From assembly GCF_020509005.1 (NCBI RefSeq), contig NC_063015.1:1674001-1738000 (forward strand): a stretch of 64,000 nucleotides of DNA. The letters are read 5' to 3'. Below are positions 10,262 to 20,053 of this stretch, one piece after another. The notes beneath the pieces were generated by a model. It had not been told where the DNA came from, did no database searches, and was given only the letters and a program-made list of their open reading frames with translations. The stretch's first letter is position 1. Each line of letters opens with the position of its first letter. The DNA is from Fulvia fulva (Eukaryota; Ascomycota; Dothideomycetes; Mycosphaerellales; Mycosphaerellaceae). The translations under genes and the position numbers were made by a program.

Positions 10262-10774
10262 ATGCCATCGCCGACAAATCGAGTTCCTGAAGGAGAGACT
10301 TCCCGTAGGAAAGCTCAACGCAGTCACGACATTAGACTCTGCAGCAGAAGTCGAGTGGTGCAAGCGAATTCGACCTCACCCATTCGTGCGAGAAGTCTTC
10401 GTTTTGCTAGCACAACACTTCCACGGCACAGCATGGCCAACGCTCCTGCCCAGGTCGCTTCCGGCAGCTCATATACCTGCTATCTTTCTGTGCTACTACA
10501 TGTAGGTTCGGCAGATCGAGCGATCCATTACTTTGCATCTGTGCCCTTCCTTCCTGACCTGCCCAATGGCGGGGAGTACCTGCTAGCATTCGAACAGGCC
10601 CACAAGGCAGACGGCAGACGGCCTGACCGTTTCTTCTTGACAGCTCCCGAGCCTGGGTCGATTTGGTGCTCAATGAATCCCGCGTTGAATCAGTGCTTGG
10701 TCGTCGCTCTCTTTGTGGACGATATCGGCCTGTCCAGAAGCGTACATGTATGTCACGCCGAGGCTGGGTCGTGA
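10262..10774 (+). CDS. Doubtful ORF, 170 aa
   Basis: Open from ATG 10262 to TGA 10774. The first 55 residues are Ser/Arg-rich without order; the second half (from about residue 65) is more protein-like, with hydrophobic stretches (YTCYLSVLLHVGSADRAIHYF, CLVVALFVDDI). I see no motif, and a competing open frame exists on the minus strand (10407-10673). It may be a real species-specific gene, an unspliced fragment or chance. Confidence 0.3.
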   Translation: MPSPTNRVPEGETSRRKAQRSHDIRLCSRSRVVQANSTSPIRARSLRFASTTLPRHSMANAPAQVASGSSYTCYLSVLLHVGSADRAIHYFASVPFLPDLPNGGEYLLAFEQAHKADGRRPDRFFLTAPEPGSIWCSMNPALNQCLVVALFVDDIGLSRSVHVCHAEAGS

Positions 10775-11084
10775 TGTCGTGTAGCGACTAAAAGAGCTCT
10801 AATGCACTCTTGAGCTACTCACATGCAAAGGTTTCTGCCGTCGCGTACCGCTCTTCGAGCTCTGGAGACCTGGACACCCGCGCCACAGCCTGTCTGTACT
10901 GCTGCATACCCCACGCTCGCGATCTGGATCTTGGAGAGGAAGGCATTCAGGCACAGGGAAGTAGTAGCGCTCCTGCAGCCTCGCTGGCAGGCTTCTTTCT
11001 TTGATCTGATTCCTTCTTCTTCTTCCTCAACATTACAACACACGCCTAACAAGTAGCACACTTCATATATGCCCACACACCACA
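10775..11084. promoter_or_regulatory. Upstream region of the SET-domain gene
   Basis: The last 100 bp are pyrimidine-rich (CTTCTTCTTCTTCCTC around 11015-11029), with a TATATG at about 11065, followed by a CA-rich stretch directly before the ATG: an ordinary fungal core promoter and leader. I see no gene here. Confidence 0.4.
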
Positions 11085-11729
11085 ATGACGCTCAATAACC
11101 GCGAAGTCAACGGCGAGGTCAACGGCACGCAAGACCCTCTCTCCAAAACATCTGCCTACGACCTCAGCATCAACAATTTACAAGACCTGGTCTCTTTCGT
11201 GGACACGCCAGCCGGACTCTGCGTCGTCTCCAAGATTTCAGCACCGGCAGGAGCTCACTTCTCCTACATCACCAGCCATGCACCACAGCCATCTCCTACG
11301 TGGAAGACCATCCAGACCTCAGCAACCACTCACACCGACCCAAGAAGTGCCCTCCTCTACATGAACCATAGCTGCGAGCCATCTCTGGAAGTCAACGTCT
11401 TCTCTCCAGACGCCAATGGCAAATACCCCAAGCAACCACCGACCGGGAGTCGCAATGGCGAGGTCCTGAATATCAGTGAGCTCGGCTTGGCAGGCGAGGT
11501 CACTGTTTCTGGTAGCCGAGGTATTGAGCCCGGCGACGCTTTGACCTTCTTCTACCCAAGCACAGAGTGGAACTTTGACCGTGCATTCGATTGCCTCTGT
11601 GGAGCGCCAAAGGATGTCTGCCTTGGACAGGTGAAGGGCGCCAGTGCTATCGAGCGTCAGAAGCTTGACAAGTGGTTCTTCAATGATCACATCCTCAAGC
11701 TTGCCGCAAAGAGGGATGGGTTGGCCTAG
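11085..11729 (+). CDS. SET-domain protein with post-SET cysteines, 214 aa
   Basis: ATG 11085 in a good context (CACCACAATG), no intron, TAG at 11729. After about 30 residues the fold starts with TPAGLCVVSKISAPAG (the SET-I entry strand). Then comes LLYMNHSCEPSLEVNVF, the NHSCxPN-like core that closes on S-adenosylmethionine and substrate, and later SRGIEPGDALTFFYPSTEW, matching the GEELTxxY block (here GDALTFFYP). The C-terminus has a post-SET-like CLCGAPKDVCLG. Short stand-alone SET proteins of this kind are common in filamentous fungi, often unlinked to histones; the substrate is unknown. The active-site Tyr is present (FFYP). It is convergent with THI5. Confidence 0.8.
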   Translation: MTLNNREVNGEVNGTQDPLSKTSAYDLSINNLQDLVSFVDTPAGLCVVSKISAPAGAHFSYITSHAPQPSPTWKTIQTSATTHTDPRSALLYMNHSCEPSLEVNVFSPDANGKYPKQPPTGSRNGEVLNISELGLAGEVTVSGSRGIEPGDALTFFYPSTEWNFDRAFDCLCGAPKDVCLGQVKGASAIERQKLDKWFFNDHILKLAAKRDGLA

Positions 11730-11972
11730 GGGACCGGGTTGGGGTAGCAAGCTGTGGAGGTTTAACACGAAGGTCGTATCAGTGGCAAGATGGCACAGCG
11801 TGAGCGGTGAAGGTGGATGATACCCTTTCAACAGGTCTGTGTGCGGGTTTATACGTTCTTTACTACTCTTAGGCTACCTAAATGAATGGAAGTGCCCAGA
11901 GCGATAGTGCCGCCAGTGTTCGTGTGCGTTGAAGCAGTGACAAGCCTCTTGCAGGAAAAGAGCATGCTGTGC

Positions 11973-13116
11973 TTAAGCACTAGCAGCAACAGCCCTCTTC
12001 ACATCCAAGCGGTGGAATCCGCCCTGCTCTGCCACAACCTTCTGCAGCTCAACCATCCTCTTCTGGTCCCCAGTCGGATCAGCCTGGTCACCCTCGCCAG
12101 TCCATTCAAGGAACTCATTGGTGTAGTTCGGCTCAAAACTAGCGTCAAGCACACCCAGCCTCTTCCCATACTTGGTAACCTTCTCCCAGTCCCTCTGCAC
12201 ATTCCTCAAATCCTTCGAAAAGTACGCAAAACTCCTCTCAAAGATCTTACGGTTGAGCTCGCTCCCCATCACAGGCTTGACGTCAACATACTCCGCCCAG
12301 GCAGCTTCTGGGTCAGAGAGGACAAAGTCCGTAGCGCGTTTGACGGCGCGCATGAAGGACTTTACCTTCTCCGGGTTTGCCTCGATGAAGGCATCATTAC
12401 CGATGTAAAGAATACTGCAAAAGCAGCAACATCCCAGCTCAGCCAGCTCGTCGATCCTAAGCATCTGGACATCGTCTTTTGAACGTCCAACGGAAGTGAG
12501 CCACTCGGCGAGTTCGACCATCTGGACGTTCTCCAGACCAATACCCGCATCGATTTCGCCCTTGATGATGGCCTTGGAGACGTTCATCCCACAACGCACG
12601 GCCTCATAGTCAGTTGGCTGCATCCCGTAGTGGGAGGTCAACTCGTCGATTTGGATTTTGCCGAATTCGCCCACGTAGCCGATTTTCTTGCCCTTAAGGG
12701 TGCGGAAGTCGGTAGTGATGCCGCTGTCTTTCAGGTAGACGACGCCGGTGAAGGGCTCGTCTAGCAAAGAGCCAATGGAGGTGATGGGGAAGTTGCGGGC
12801 TTTGGCCGCGAGGGTGTGGATCATGGCTTTGAAGCCTAGGTCGACTTTTTGGGTGCCGATGATTTCGGTCACGTCCTGGTGAAGGTTAGTATGTGTGGGT
12901 AATGGATAAGCATAGCTGTGAGGCGTACGCTGGGGTCGTTGGGTTCCATGATGGCGACCTTGATGCCCTCATCTTTGAAGAAGCCCTTGGCTTGGGTTAG
13001 GTAAAGCGGTGCGTGGTATGGCGTGGCGTGCCTTCCACTAGTCAGCAAATATCTCTGTACTAATATGATCAACGACGATACCAGTTCGTCAAGAACGTAA
13101 TCTTATCGGTCGACAT
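11973..13116 (-). CDS. THI5: THI5/NMT1: thiamine pyrimidine (HMP-P) synthase
   Basis: Three exons: 13116-13082, 13031-12929 and 12875-11973, giving 346 aa. Intron 1 (13081-13032, 50 nt, GTATCG..GGAAG) and intron 2 (12928-12876, 53 nt, GTACGC..CACCAG with ACTAAC branch site) restore the conserved N-terminus [18 protein letters not shown] and EPNDPSDVTEIIG. The enzyme makes 4-amino-5-hydroxymethyl-2-methylpyrimidine phosphate from PLP and its own histidine in a single-turnover, iron-dependent reaction. Key residues fall at the known positions: Lys62 (PLP) and His66 (donor) in FKAMIH, and the CCCFC iron motif at 195-199. Length matches the family (about 340). Expression is very likely controlled by the TPP riboswitch in the 5' UTR intron. 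The gene sits next to the transposon mass. Confidence 0.95.
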
Positions 13117-13127
13117 ATTTGATGCTG

Positions 13128-13328
13128 CTAAAGTCAATATACCAAATCCCCCATTGTGGGAAGGTAAGAGGAAGGCATAGTCCCATCGCACGCGTTATCG
13201 TGACTCTGGTAAGAACGGTATGATCTCAGATCAAATGTTTACTTCTGCTACCAGTAAAGGTAGCAAAGGCACGACAGATGAACACCCGTCATGCAAAAGG
13301 TTTGAACTTTTGTGCTTGTGTACGGTAC
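13128..13328 (-). other. Inferred 5' UTR intron of THI5 containing the riboswitch
   Basis: Donor CAAG|GTACCG with the G at 13328. Acceptor TTTAG at 13128, or the TAGCAG three bases later (13125), preceded by TTGAC, just before the THI5 ATG at 13116. A second donor-like GTAAAC starts at 13242, inside the aptamer. If the intron is kept, an upstream ORF of 14 codons opens at the ATG inside the 5' P1 strand (GCATGACG). This matches the known layout of fungal NMT1 genes, where TPP shifts splicing and exposes upstream ORFs. Splice sites are inferred, not observed. Confidence 0.65.
13175..13294 (-). ncRNA. TPP (THI-box) riboswitch aptamer
   Basis: Read on the minus strand. The 5' P1 strand and entry is GCATGACGGGTG (13294-13283). 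A variable P3 hairpin is a perfect 7-bp stem TGCTACC/GGTAGCA. The pyrimidine-sensing core CTGAGATCATACC (13229-13217) matches the THI-box CUGAGAUxAUACC. Then comes P4/P5, CACG-ATAACG-CGTG-CGATGGGA (13201-13182), matching the consensus CUGG-AUAAUG-CCAG-CG-A-GGGA with all four stem pairs kept but different bases, i.e. compensatory change. The 3' P1 strand TATGC (13179-13175) pairs with GCATG. It lies in the THI5 5' UTR intron, where thiamine pyrophosphate would control splicing. Confidence 0.92.
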
Positions 13329-13639
13329 CTTGATCATTGTCACTCAGGCCAGAGCATGTCGCCTGCCGATGAGGCTTCCTTCATCGTTTGCCATACCGAT
13401 GATGAACTGCTTGTCCTTGTGGTTGGTGGATTGAGATGTGTTCGCTGAGTTGATGGTGTGAGAAAGTTGGCGAGGGAAGGACAGTGTTGAGCAGTCTGCT
13501 GAGATACTTGGTACGAGAGACTTCACTCAGCAGGTGGGGTAGGTCAAGGTGAAGGCTGTTGAGCTGATGCAATGGGCTCCACACGAGGTCATTACAGTGA
13601 CGGCAGGAATTAACTCCCACTTGGTTTTTTCGACTTCCG
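13329..13639. promoter_or_regulatory. THI5 first exon and promoter region
   Basis: Single-copy, unmutated sequence between the riboswitch intron and the start of repeat DNA. It should hold the THI5 transcription start; a short upstream ORF of five codons (minus, 13357-13340) is in the presumed first exon. I see no clear TATA box. Confidence 0.4.
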
Positions 13640-14014
13640 CAACATCGCGCCCTGCGGACTTGTGTTTCTCGCGTAGATTTCGAACGTCTGTTCGTCTACC
13701 TTGTGTCTTCGCTCGATATTTGTAGGTTGCTCGTTGTCGTAAGTTGTCGCAAGTCGTTGTAAGCTATCGTAACCTCGATATATATATATATCGTGTTTCT
13801 TGCTTATCCCGAAGGATCTAGTTCTAGAAACATAAGCAATAGCTTATTGGACCCTAAGTAAGTTGTGCCTAAGTATTACTAACTATCCTAAAAGGCTAGA
13901 TATCGAGCTTCGAGATGAAGTAAAATTTAGCTATCGTGCTATTAGCTATCAAGCAATATTTAGCTGAGAAATTACTTAGCAAACGTTATTTCATATTTCT
14001 GAAATTTTCAGATC
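13640..14014. other. Transition into repeat DNA; unclassified mutated sequence
   Basis: The character changes within about 150 bp from ordinary sequence to TA-rich sequence poor in CA/TG. It contains imperfect GTTGTCGTAA-like repeats (13730-13770) and an (AT)n tract inside an inverted CGAT/ATCG (13778-13791). I cannot assign it to an element; it is the left flank of the copia-0 3' LTR. Confidence 0.4.
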
Positions 14015-14528
14015 TATTAAACAGGTACGGATTGATAGTAGCGGAGTGGAGTAAGAGATCAATCTTTAACTAACTAATAGCACGAGTATATAGCAATATA
14101 TTAGGAACTAATATATTAATTATACTAGATATCTATCTAAGCTAAAGGGGAGAGAAGGTATCTCCCTATAAGCTAAGTCATCGTAGATGCCTTAGGCTAC
14201 TAGATCACTTCCTAATTATTAACTCCCTTTAAGATGCTATATCTTAACACTCCTACTTATCTCGTATAGGAGGTTATAGTCTACTTACTTCCTATTAATA
14301 GTACTTAGACCTTTTTATAATAGGTTAAGCTAGCTTATAAACCTCTAGAAGTATAGACTAGTCTTTAGTTTTATAAACCTATCTATAACTATCTTAGAGG
14401 TTAGGGTATACTTAATAGTAATAAGCCTCCTCTACTAGGTAATATTAATATACTTCGACTTATTATAAAGATATATATCTTTTACTAGGGTAAGGGTAGC
14501 TTAATTATTACCTCTTAGTTAGACTAGT
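14015..14528 (-). mobile_element. Copia-0: 3' LTR (14015-14249) and end of pol, RIP-mutated
   Basis: Read on the minus strand, the remnant of a copia pol 3' end (about 14528-14270) is followed by a purine tract and TGTTAAGATATAGC, the LTR start. The LTR ends CCTGTTTAATA at 14015; copia-2 and copia-3 LTRs end CCTGTTTAACA. Its length, 235 bp, equals that of copia-2/3 LTRs (233-234 bp), so it is the same broad family but older. Copia-1 inserted at 14528; the element continues at 52598-52863 and again at 61276. The 5' LTR of copia-0 was not found in the window. Confidence 0.6.
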
Positions 14529-14938
14529 TGTTAAATAGGTATAGTATATATATACGGAAGTTAGGACACGTAATAGGAAAGGAGGAAGGACTAATATAGT
14601 ATATAAAGGTATAACTATAGTAGAACAGTATTTAGTACTAAAGGTGTCTCTACTATCGGTATAGAGACTACGTCTCTTATACCTATATAGAGGGATATTA
14701 CTCTAGTCCTAGTTCTGTTTTACTACGACTTATCGGTTTTACCTATATCTTATCCTACGACGGTAGTTCCTCCGATAGTCTCGTACTAACTAGCTAAGCG
14801 ACTTTAGGTCCTCTAAGTTACTCCTACTATTCGTACGGTGTCTCGGTAGTATTACCGTACTATTGTCTCGACTAGCTTAGTATATACTAAGTTAGTCTTA
14901 GTACCGTACGACATACCTACTAACCTATATTCGTAATA
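14529..14938 (-). repeat. Copia-1 3' LTR
   Basis: On the minus strand it begins TATTACG (TGTTACG before mutation) right after a purine tract GTAGGAG and ends CTATTTAACA. It matches 52190-52597 over its whole length with scattered transitions. Confidence 0.85.
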
Positions 14939-17900
14939 CTCCTACTTAGGCTATAAGGTAAGGAACGATTGTTTCTACTATACTAGCTATAGCTATCGTA
15001 CGAAGGTCTAGAACTAGGGACCGGCTAGCGGTTTAGTTAAGCTATCTACTACTATCTCCTTAGTATAGTAGTACTCTACTTTGATCTTCCTCTACTACTA
15101 GAGGTGCCTAATATAGTTATAGGTAACATTAATATACTTAGATCTTTCGTAGATATAGGCGTCCTTAACTAAGGTTAGAGCCGCCTAGTTATCCTCTATA
15201 AGACGTACTAGTCTTAGTTCGTCGACGGTACTTTTATCGGCTAGGACTATTAGTTAAAAAGAGTAGTCTCCTACTAGACCCGGGTAGTTTATCTCTCGGA
15301 GGATAGCCGCTAGGGACTAGGATTATTTTGCGGCGGCGTTTATCGCTATAAACTCTACCTCTATAGTAGAGGTTACTATAGACTTTTACTTCTTACTTAT
15401 CTAGGATATAGGCGTACCGTATACTAGCTAGATATGTCCTAGAATTAAGACCCTATCTACTCGATCTATCGCGTAGTCGGAGTCTTAGTATCCGGTTAGG
15501 GTACCGCTACTACGTCTAAATATTAACCCTAGGTCGAGGAACGACCTTAGGTATCTCGAGACCTTCTTTAGTACTTTTGTATACCGCTTTATTAGATCCG
15601 CGACATATATACTAGTTCTCCCGAGTAGGAAGGCTAGGTCCGGTCTCGTTATAGTTATTAGCTATATCTAGGTCCTATTGTCGCTCTAGTAGTTATCCTT
15701 ACTATATCTCTTGTCGTTCGGGGCTATAGGACGGAGATTATTATAATTATCTATTAGCGAGAGTATTAGGCTTGCCTTTCCTTTTGCTATGTCTATTTTA
15801 GTAAGGGCCTTACGGATATAATAGCCCTAGTCTAGTTTTAGGGTACCGTTACGCCTATTACGAGTAATCTTTAGTCCTAGTAGTTTTCTCCGGTTCTCCG
15901 AGATCCTTAATCTTAAAGTATTACGCGAACTACTTCTTAAACTATTAGATATCGGCTAACCTTAGTACTATAATAGGTATATCGTCTATATAGATAAGTA
16001 GTATAACGTGCTTTACTACCGAGCGGGCTATACTACCGAGCGGGCTACTTTTACTAAGAACTATACTACTTCTACTTTAATTACGACGGTATCTTAATAC
16101 GACGATATCCTATAGAATCGTTACTAGGAGGACAATTCCTCTTCAGATCCTTTACTATCTAGCAAGTCTACTTAATAGGTACGTACGTTATACCCCGACT
16201 CGCTATATCGCTTATAGCGTCGTAGCCTTAGTACTAGCCGAACACTATCTAGCGACTCTCTACTCACTTATTGCCCCCTAGTATTCTCTAGAGGTATTAA
16301 TTGCGACGCCTTATCGAAGGTTAGAGACCCTCTAGACTAAATGTACTTACGCTTTCGTGCTTTCCGCTATATAAGAGCCTCGTTAGACTTACGTAGCTTA
16401 CTAATCTCGCTTCGTATAAGAGCTATCTAATACGCTATCTCTCTACTCCCTCTCTATTGCCCTATTACACGACCTTCCTCTTTCTACTACGCCTTTCTGA
16501 ACCCGTAACGACGCTCTAAGACGTAATAACACCTATTATAAACCCTGTCTCGTCGAAGTTATAGGTGTCCTAGTTAAGGATGCTATACTTCTCCTTTATA
16601 TTACGTATAAGTAAGAACTACTTCTCGATAACGTCTAGATCTTCTATTAGGGCTCGCTAACGATCGTATCTACGTGTTATACGAACCTTTAGCTCACGAT
16701 GCCGCCTAATAAACCTGTCTGTCTAATTAAGACTAGCGGGCTTAAGACCCTTCTCTTATAGTAATAAATCGGCTATTACTCGTATACTAGCCTTTAATAG
16801 CGGGAAACCTCTAAGATCTAGCTCGAGTATGTACTTAAGTATTACCCTCTCTTCTAGCTCTATAAGCTTCTTCGAATTAGGCTCGTAGTCACCCCGAGGA
16901 GGTCGTCTATTCAATCGATACCCTAGTATAGTTCGAGACGCGTCGTATACCTTTATAGCAAGTCGATTCGTGATAGTCGCGTCGCGTTTCGTAGCCTAGA
17001 CAGCTAAGGTCAGTTTGGCCTCGTTTGAAGACAATATACGCTATAATAGTAGTTATATAGCTATATCTATAGAAGTGGTATAGTTCTTAGTAAAAGTAGC
17101 CCGCTCGGTAGTATAGCCCGCTCGGTAGTAAAGTACGTTAATGTCTCTCTTAGTATAAGTTAGGAGACATAGGTCTACCTCGGACTAGTAGAATCCTATT
17201 TTAACTAACGTAGTAATATAGAGCTTGTTCTAGTCTCTAGCTACCTACTTTAGGCCGTAGAGACTCCGGAGTACCTTAAGGACCGTATTTAGTAGGGGTT
17301 CGACTCCTAGTAGGGGTTCTATATAGATGTCTTCGGCTAGGTAGCTTTAGGTAAACGTATTATTAACGTTAACCTAGTATATCTCGAGATCCCGCTCGTA
17401 AACTACTACTATAAAGACCCTTAGGGTATTATAGCGTACTATAGGTATAAATATCTCCTCGAAGTTAACGCCGAATTTCTATAAAAATCCTCTTACTATA
17501 AGTCTTGCCTTAAACTTTTCGATTACTCCGCTAATAAGTCTCTTTACGTCGAAGACCTACTTAGAGGTAACTATATTCGCCCCCCTTAGAGCGATAGCCG
17601 TTTCCTAGGTATTATTACTTAATAACGAGAGTAGCTCGGTATTAATAGCGTCCTTCTATAAGTAGCCCTATTTAGGATCCCCTACCGTAGCCTTATATAT
17701 CTTCGGAATATGTACTTCTTATTAGTAGGTAATACCGGGTCCAAATGTAGTAAAGGCGTATTCTTAGACTTCGTCGAATAGTTCCTCTACCGTAGCTATA
17801 AATATACGTTCGTCGGTATTAGTAAGTCTATTATTTACCTATAGTAGTTAGTAGAATAAAGCTATTATAGCTTTATAGTACTTAGCCTTATAGTCCTAGT

Positions 17901-19631
17901 CCTAGCCGTAGTTATCGTTAGGATCCCTAGTCCTTTTCCTTCGGACGATTAGTTCCGGTAGCTCCGGGGTTTCCTCGATCTTCTTATAGTCCGCGATATT
18001 ATCTAGTCTACCGGGAAGTTAGACATCGAGCGGTCTTAAGACAGTTAGTCCTTTGTCCTTAGCCGTAGCGGGTTCGGTCTCTACGTAGGGAGTAGGGATT
18101 AGCTAGGTCGATTCTTCTATAGAGGACTCGGCTACTTTAGTAGTATAAAGTTAGGGTATTTTATACCCTATCTCGCTTACGTTACTCTCGTCGGGCCTAG
18201 GTATTATACTACCCGAGGATCGTAAGATTACTATCGGGGTATCCGCTAGTCGCTAAACTAGTAGTAGTCGCGAGACCGCCGGTAGTCGACCGACTAGCCT
18301 TCGTTCGGGTACCTTACTAGATTAGTTCGTAAAGGAGACACCTAAATCTAGATCTCCCCCCTTCTCGTTTTCGAACTAATCTACTTAGCTATACTACCTA
18401 ATAGCTCGTATATCTAGCTCCTAGAACAACTATTCCTTAGTCGATTAACCGTATCTAACGAAAATAGCTTCCTTACCCTAGTTTATTAACTTATCCTATC
18501 GTAGCCCTTTTAGATAAAATTTCGGTTCTACGTAAACTACTACCCTATATTCCTATACTCTTAGGTAATCCACCGTCGGTACTTTGCTAGTAAATACTTC
18601 TTCCGGCGAAAGTTAGATACCGTTAAGTAACGGTCCGTTTAGTAGTAGGTTACGTATAACCGCCTATACCTCTAGCGCTTTAGGCTAGAATTCTACCGGT
18701 ATCCCCGATTCCTCGAGTATTACGCGGATCGCGTTCTCCGATACCTAGATTAACCTTTCTACTACTCCGTTTTATATAGAGTTATAAGTATCCGTCGTAT
18801 CGTATTAAACCCCCGATTCTTTCTCCTATTCTTTTAGAACTATTAGTAGCTTAGGTACATTATTACTCCGTACTACTCTTACGTAGTATTTGGATACTTT
18901 CTCTATAGTTAGCCGCTATTATCGTAGTACTTACGGTACGTCGGATTTGTTCTTAAGCGGGATTACCTACTTCTTTCTTAAGAAGTTATCTACAATCTCT
19001 AGCTAGTATTTAAAACCTAACCTAGATGTCGTATTTTTAAAGGGTCCGTAGATATTAATAGATATAAGCGTAAGTCTTTTGTTCTTTCGTTCTACGATAG
19101 CGCCTTTAAACTTCCGTATATCCGCGATAGAGTATACCTTATAGTTATACTCGTCCGGGATAGGAATCGGGTCCTTCTTATTACTTACCCTATAGACGTT
19201 CCGGAGTAATCCTTTACCTAGGTATACGAATCTTCTATACTAAAGCTCCTACTAATCCTCGGTAGTTACCGCGGCTAGAGCTTCCTCGTATAATATCTCC
19301 GGGGGCCTATTATCTACCTAGTTTAGGGAGTCGGATATCGAAGATACTACCGGTACCCCCCCTCGTAGTACTGTTTATACGATAGGCTTTCCGCTCTTAT
19401 ACTTAAGTATAAAGTTTAGAGGTTCGACATCGAATTACTTACTAAACTACCTCTATAAAACTAGATTAACTCCGAGATTAGGAATAAACAAGACTTTCTC
19501 TAGCGTAATTTGTTTCCCCGTTAGTCCTCCTATAGTTACTATTCCTTTATAGAATATATCTAGGTACCCCCTACCGACTTTAATTACTTTCCTTCTCGCT
19601 AGTTTCCTAAGCGATCTAAATAGAGACTTAT
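14939..19631 (-). pseudogene. Copia-1 pol remnant (protease end, integrase, RT, RNase H)
   Basis: Minus-strand reading from 19631 down shows, through many TAG/TAA, the end of the protease region, the GAG-pre-integrase block (about 19260-19160, with a YLGKGLLRN match to copia-3's HLGKGLLRN), integrase, then reverse transcriptase with YIDD at 15992-15981, and RNase H down to about 15000. A pogo element (16016-17128) interrupts the RT just before YIDD. Nearly every CA and TG has become TA. The upstream part (gag and first half of protease) lies at 27919-29135, beyond gypsy-1. Confidence 0.8.
16016..17128 (-). mobile_element. Deleted pogo/Fot1-type DNA transposon with bipartite inverted repeats
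   Basis: Terminal inverted repeats of roughly 45-50 bp, starting CTACCGAGCGGGCTA at both ends. The 15-mer occurs twice in each end, separated by TA. Flanks are TTTA and TAAA, consistent with duplication of TA in a TTTAAA target. Minus-strand reading (about 17035-16450) gives a pogo/Fot1 transposase N-terminal part: a CENP-B-like helix-turn-helix, ELKVRITRRYDR, then DTYNFDETGF, which holds the first catalytic Asp of the DDE triad. The sequence soon after jumps to a C-terminal-like Lys/Arg region, so the DDE core is deleted. At 1113 bp it is well short of an autonomous Fot1 (about 1.8 kb). RIP-mutated. Confidence 0.8.
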
Positions 19632-19815
19632 TATTACGGGTAGCCCGCGACCCCCTACTATAGCTACGTCGGCCCGGCTGAACCGCGGACCTTCCGTATC
19701 GGGTTAGCGCGGCTTAGCTTTACTTTATAACTTTGCCGCGCCTCGCGCTCCTCTTTCGTAGCTTCGTAGAACAATAACTATCTCGTTCGGACCCTATAAT
19801 ACGCGCGCCCTTATA
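19632..19815 (+). repeat. Gypsy-1 5' LTR
   Basis: Begins TATTACGGGTAGCCCGCG (TGTTACGG before mutation) and ends GCCCTTATA. A TATA-like TTATAAC near 19728 is followed about 40 nt later by GTAGAACAA (19766-19774), which is the exact reverse complement of TTGTTCTAC at 19818-19826, 2 nt inside the element. Confidence 0.88.
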
Positions 19816-19830
19816 GTTTGTTCTACTACC
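19816..19830 (+). other. Gypsy-1 putative self-priming primer-binding site
   Basis: TTGTTCTAC (19818-19826) begins 2 nt after the LTR and is perfectly complementary to LTR bases 19766-19774, the expected region of the transcript 5' end. No TGG-type tRNA site is visible. Confidence 0.55.
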
Positions 19831-20053
19831 CTACCTAGATCGCGGATCTAGGTAAGGGACGCGTAATAATAGGAATAGACAGAACCGTAGAACTCGAGAA
19901 CGCGTAGAGTCGTATTAGAATATAGAACACGGTAAGGCGTATAGCGCGTAGATGCCTAGAGAACGTAACGTAGCGACATTATTAGTAGGTAGTTGCGCGC
20001 TCGTAGACAGTTAGGATATAGGTACCGTTACGCCTCCCCCGAATCTAGACAAC

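Noticed and set aside
10819..11085. Minus-strand ORF upstream of the SET gene
   Set aside because: It overlaps the promoter and has a Glu run and Cys-rich low-order sequence, without start context or motif.
12869..13072. Separate small protein upstream of THI5
   Set aside because: It contains the [10 protein letters not shown] motif of THI5 and becomes exon 2 of that gene once the 50- and 53-nt introns are removed.
1..13640. tRNA or rRNA genes
   Set aside because: I saw no cloverleaf with B-box GGTTCGAATCC-like sequence and no rRNA-like blocks; absence is by eye only.
13778..13791. (AT)n tract as a replication origin or centromere signal
   Set aside because: A short tract with no other supporting features; such tracts are common in RIP-affected DNA.
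19816..20045. LTR of gypsy-1 extending to about 20040
   Set aside because: The 3' LTR stops at 27918 with a matching CTTAT duplication, and gypsy-2's 3' LTR stops at the same base; the rest is untranslated leader.
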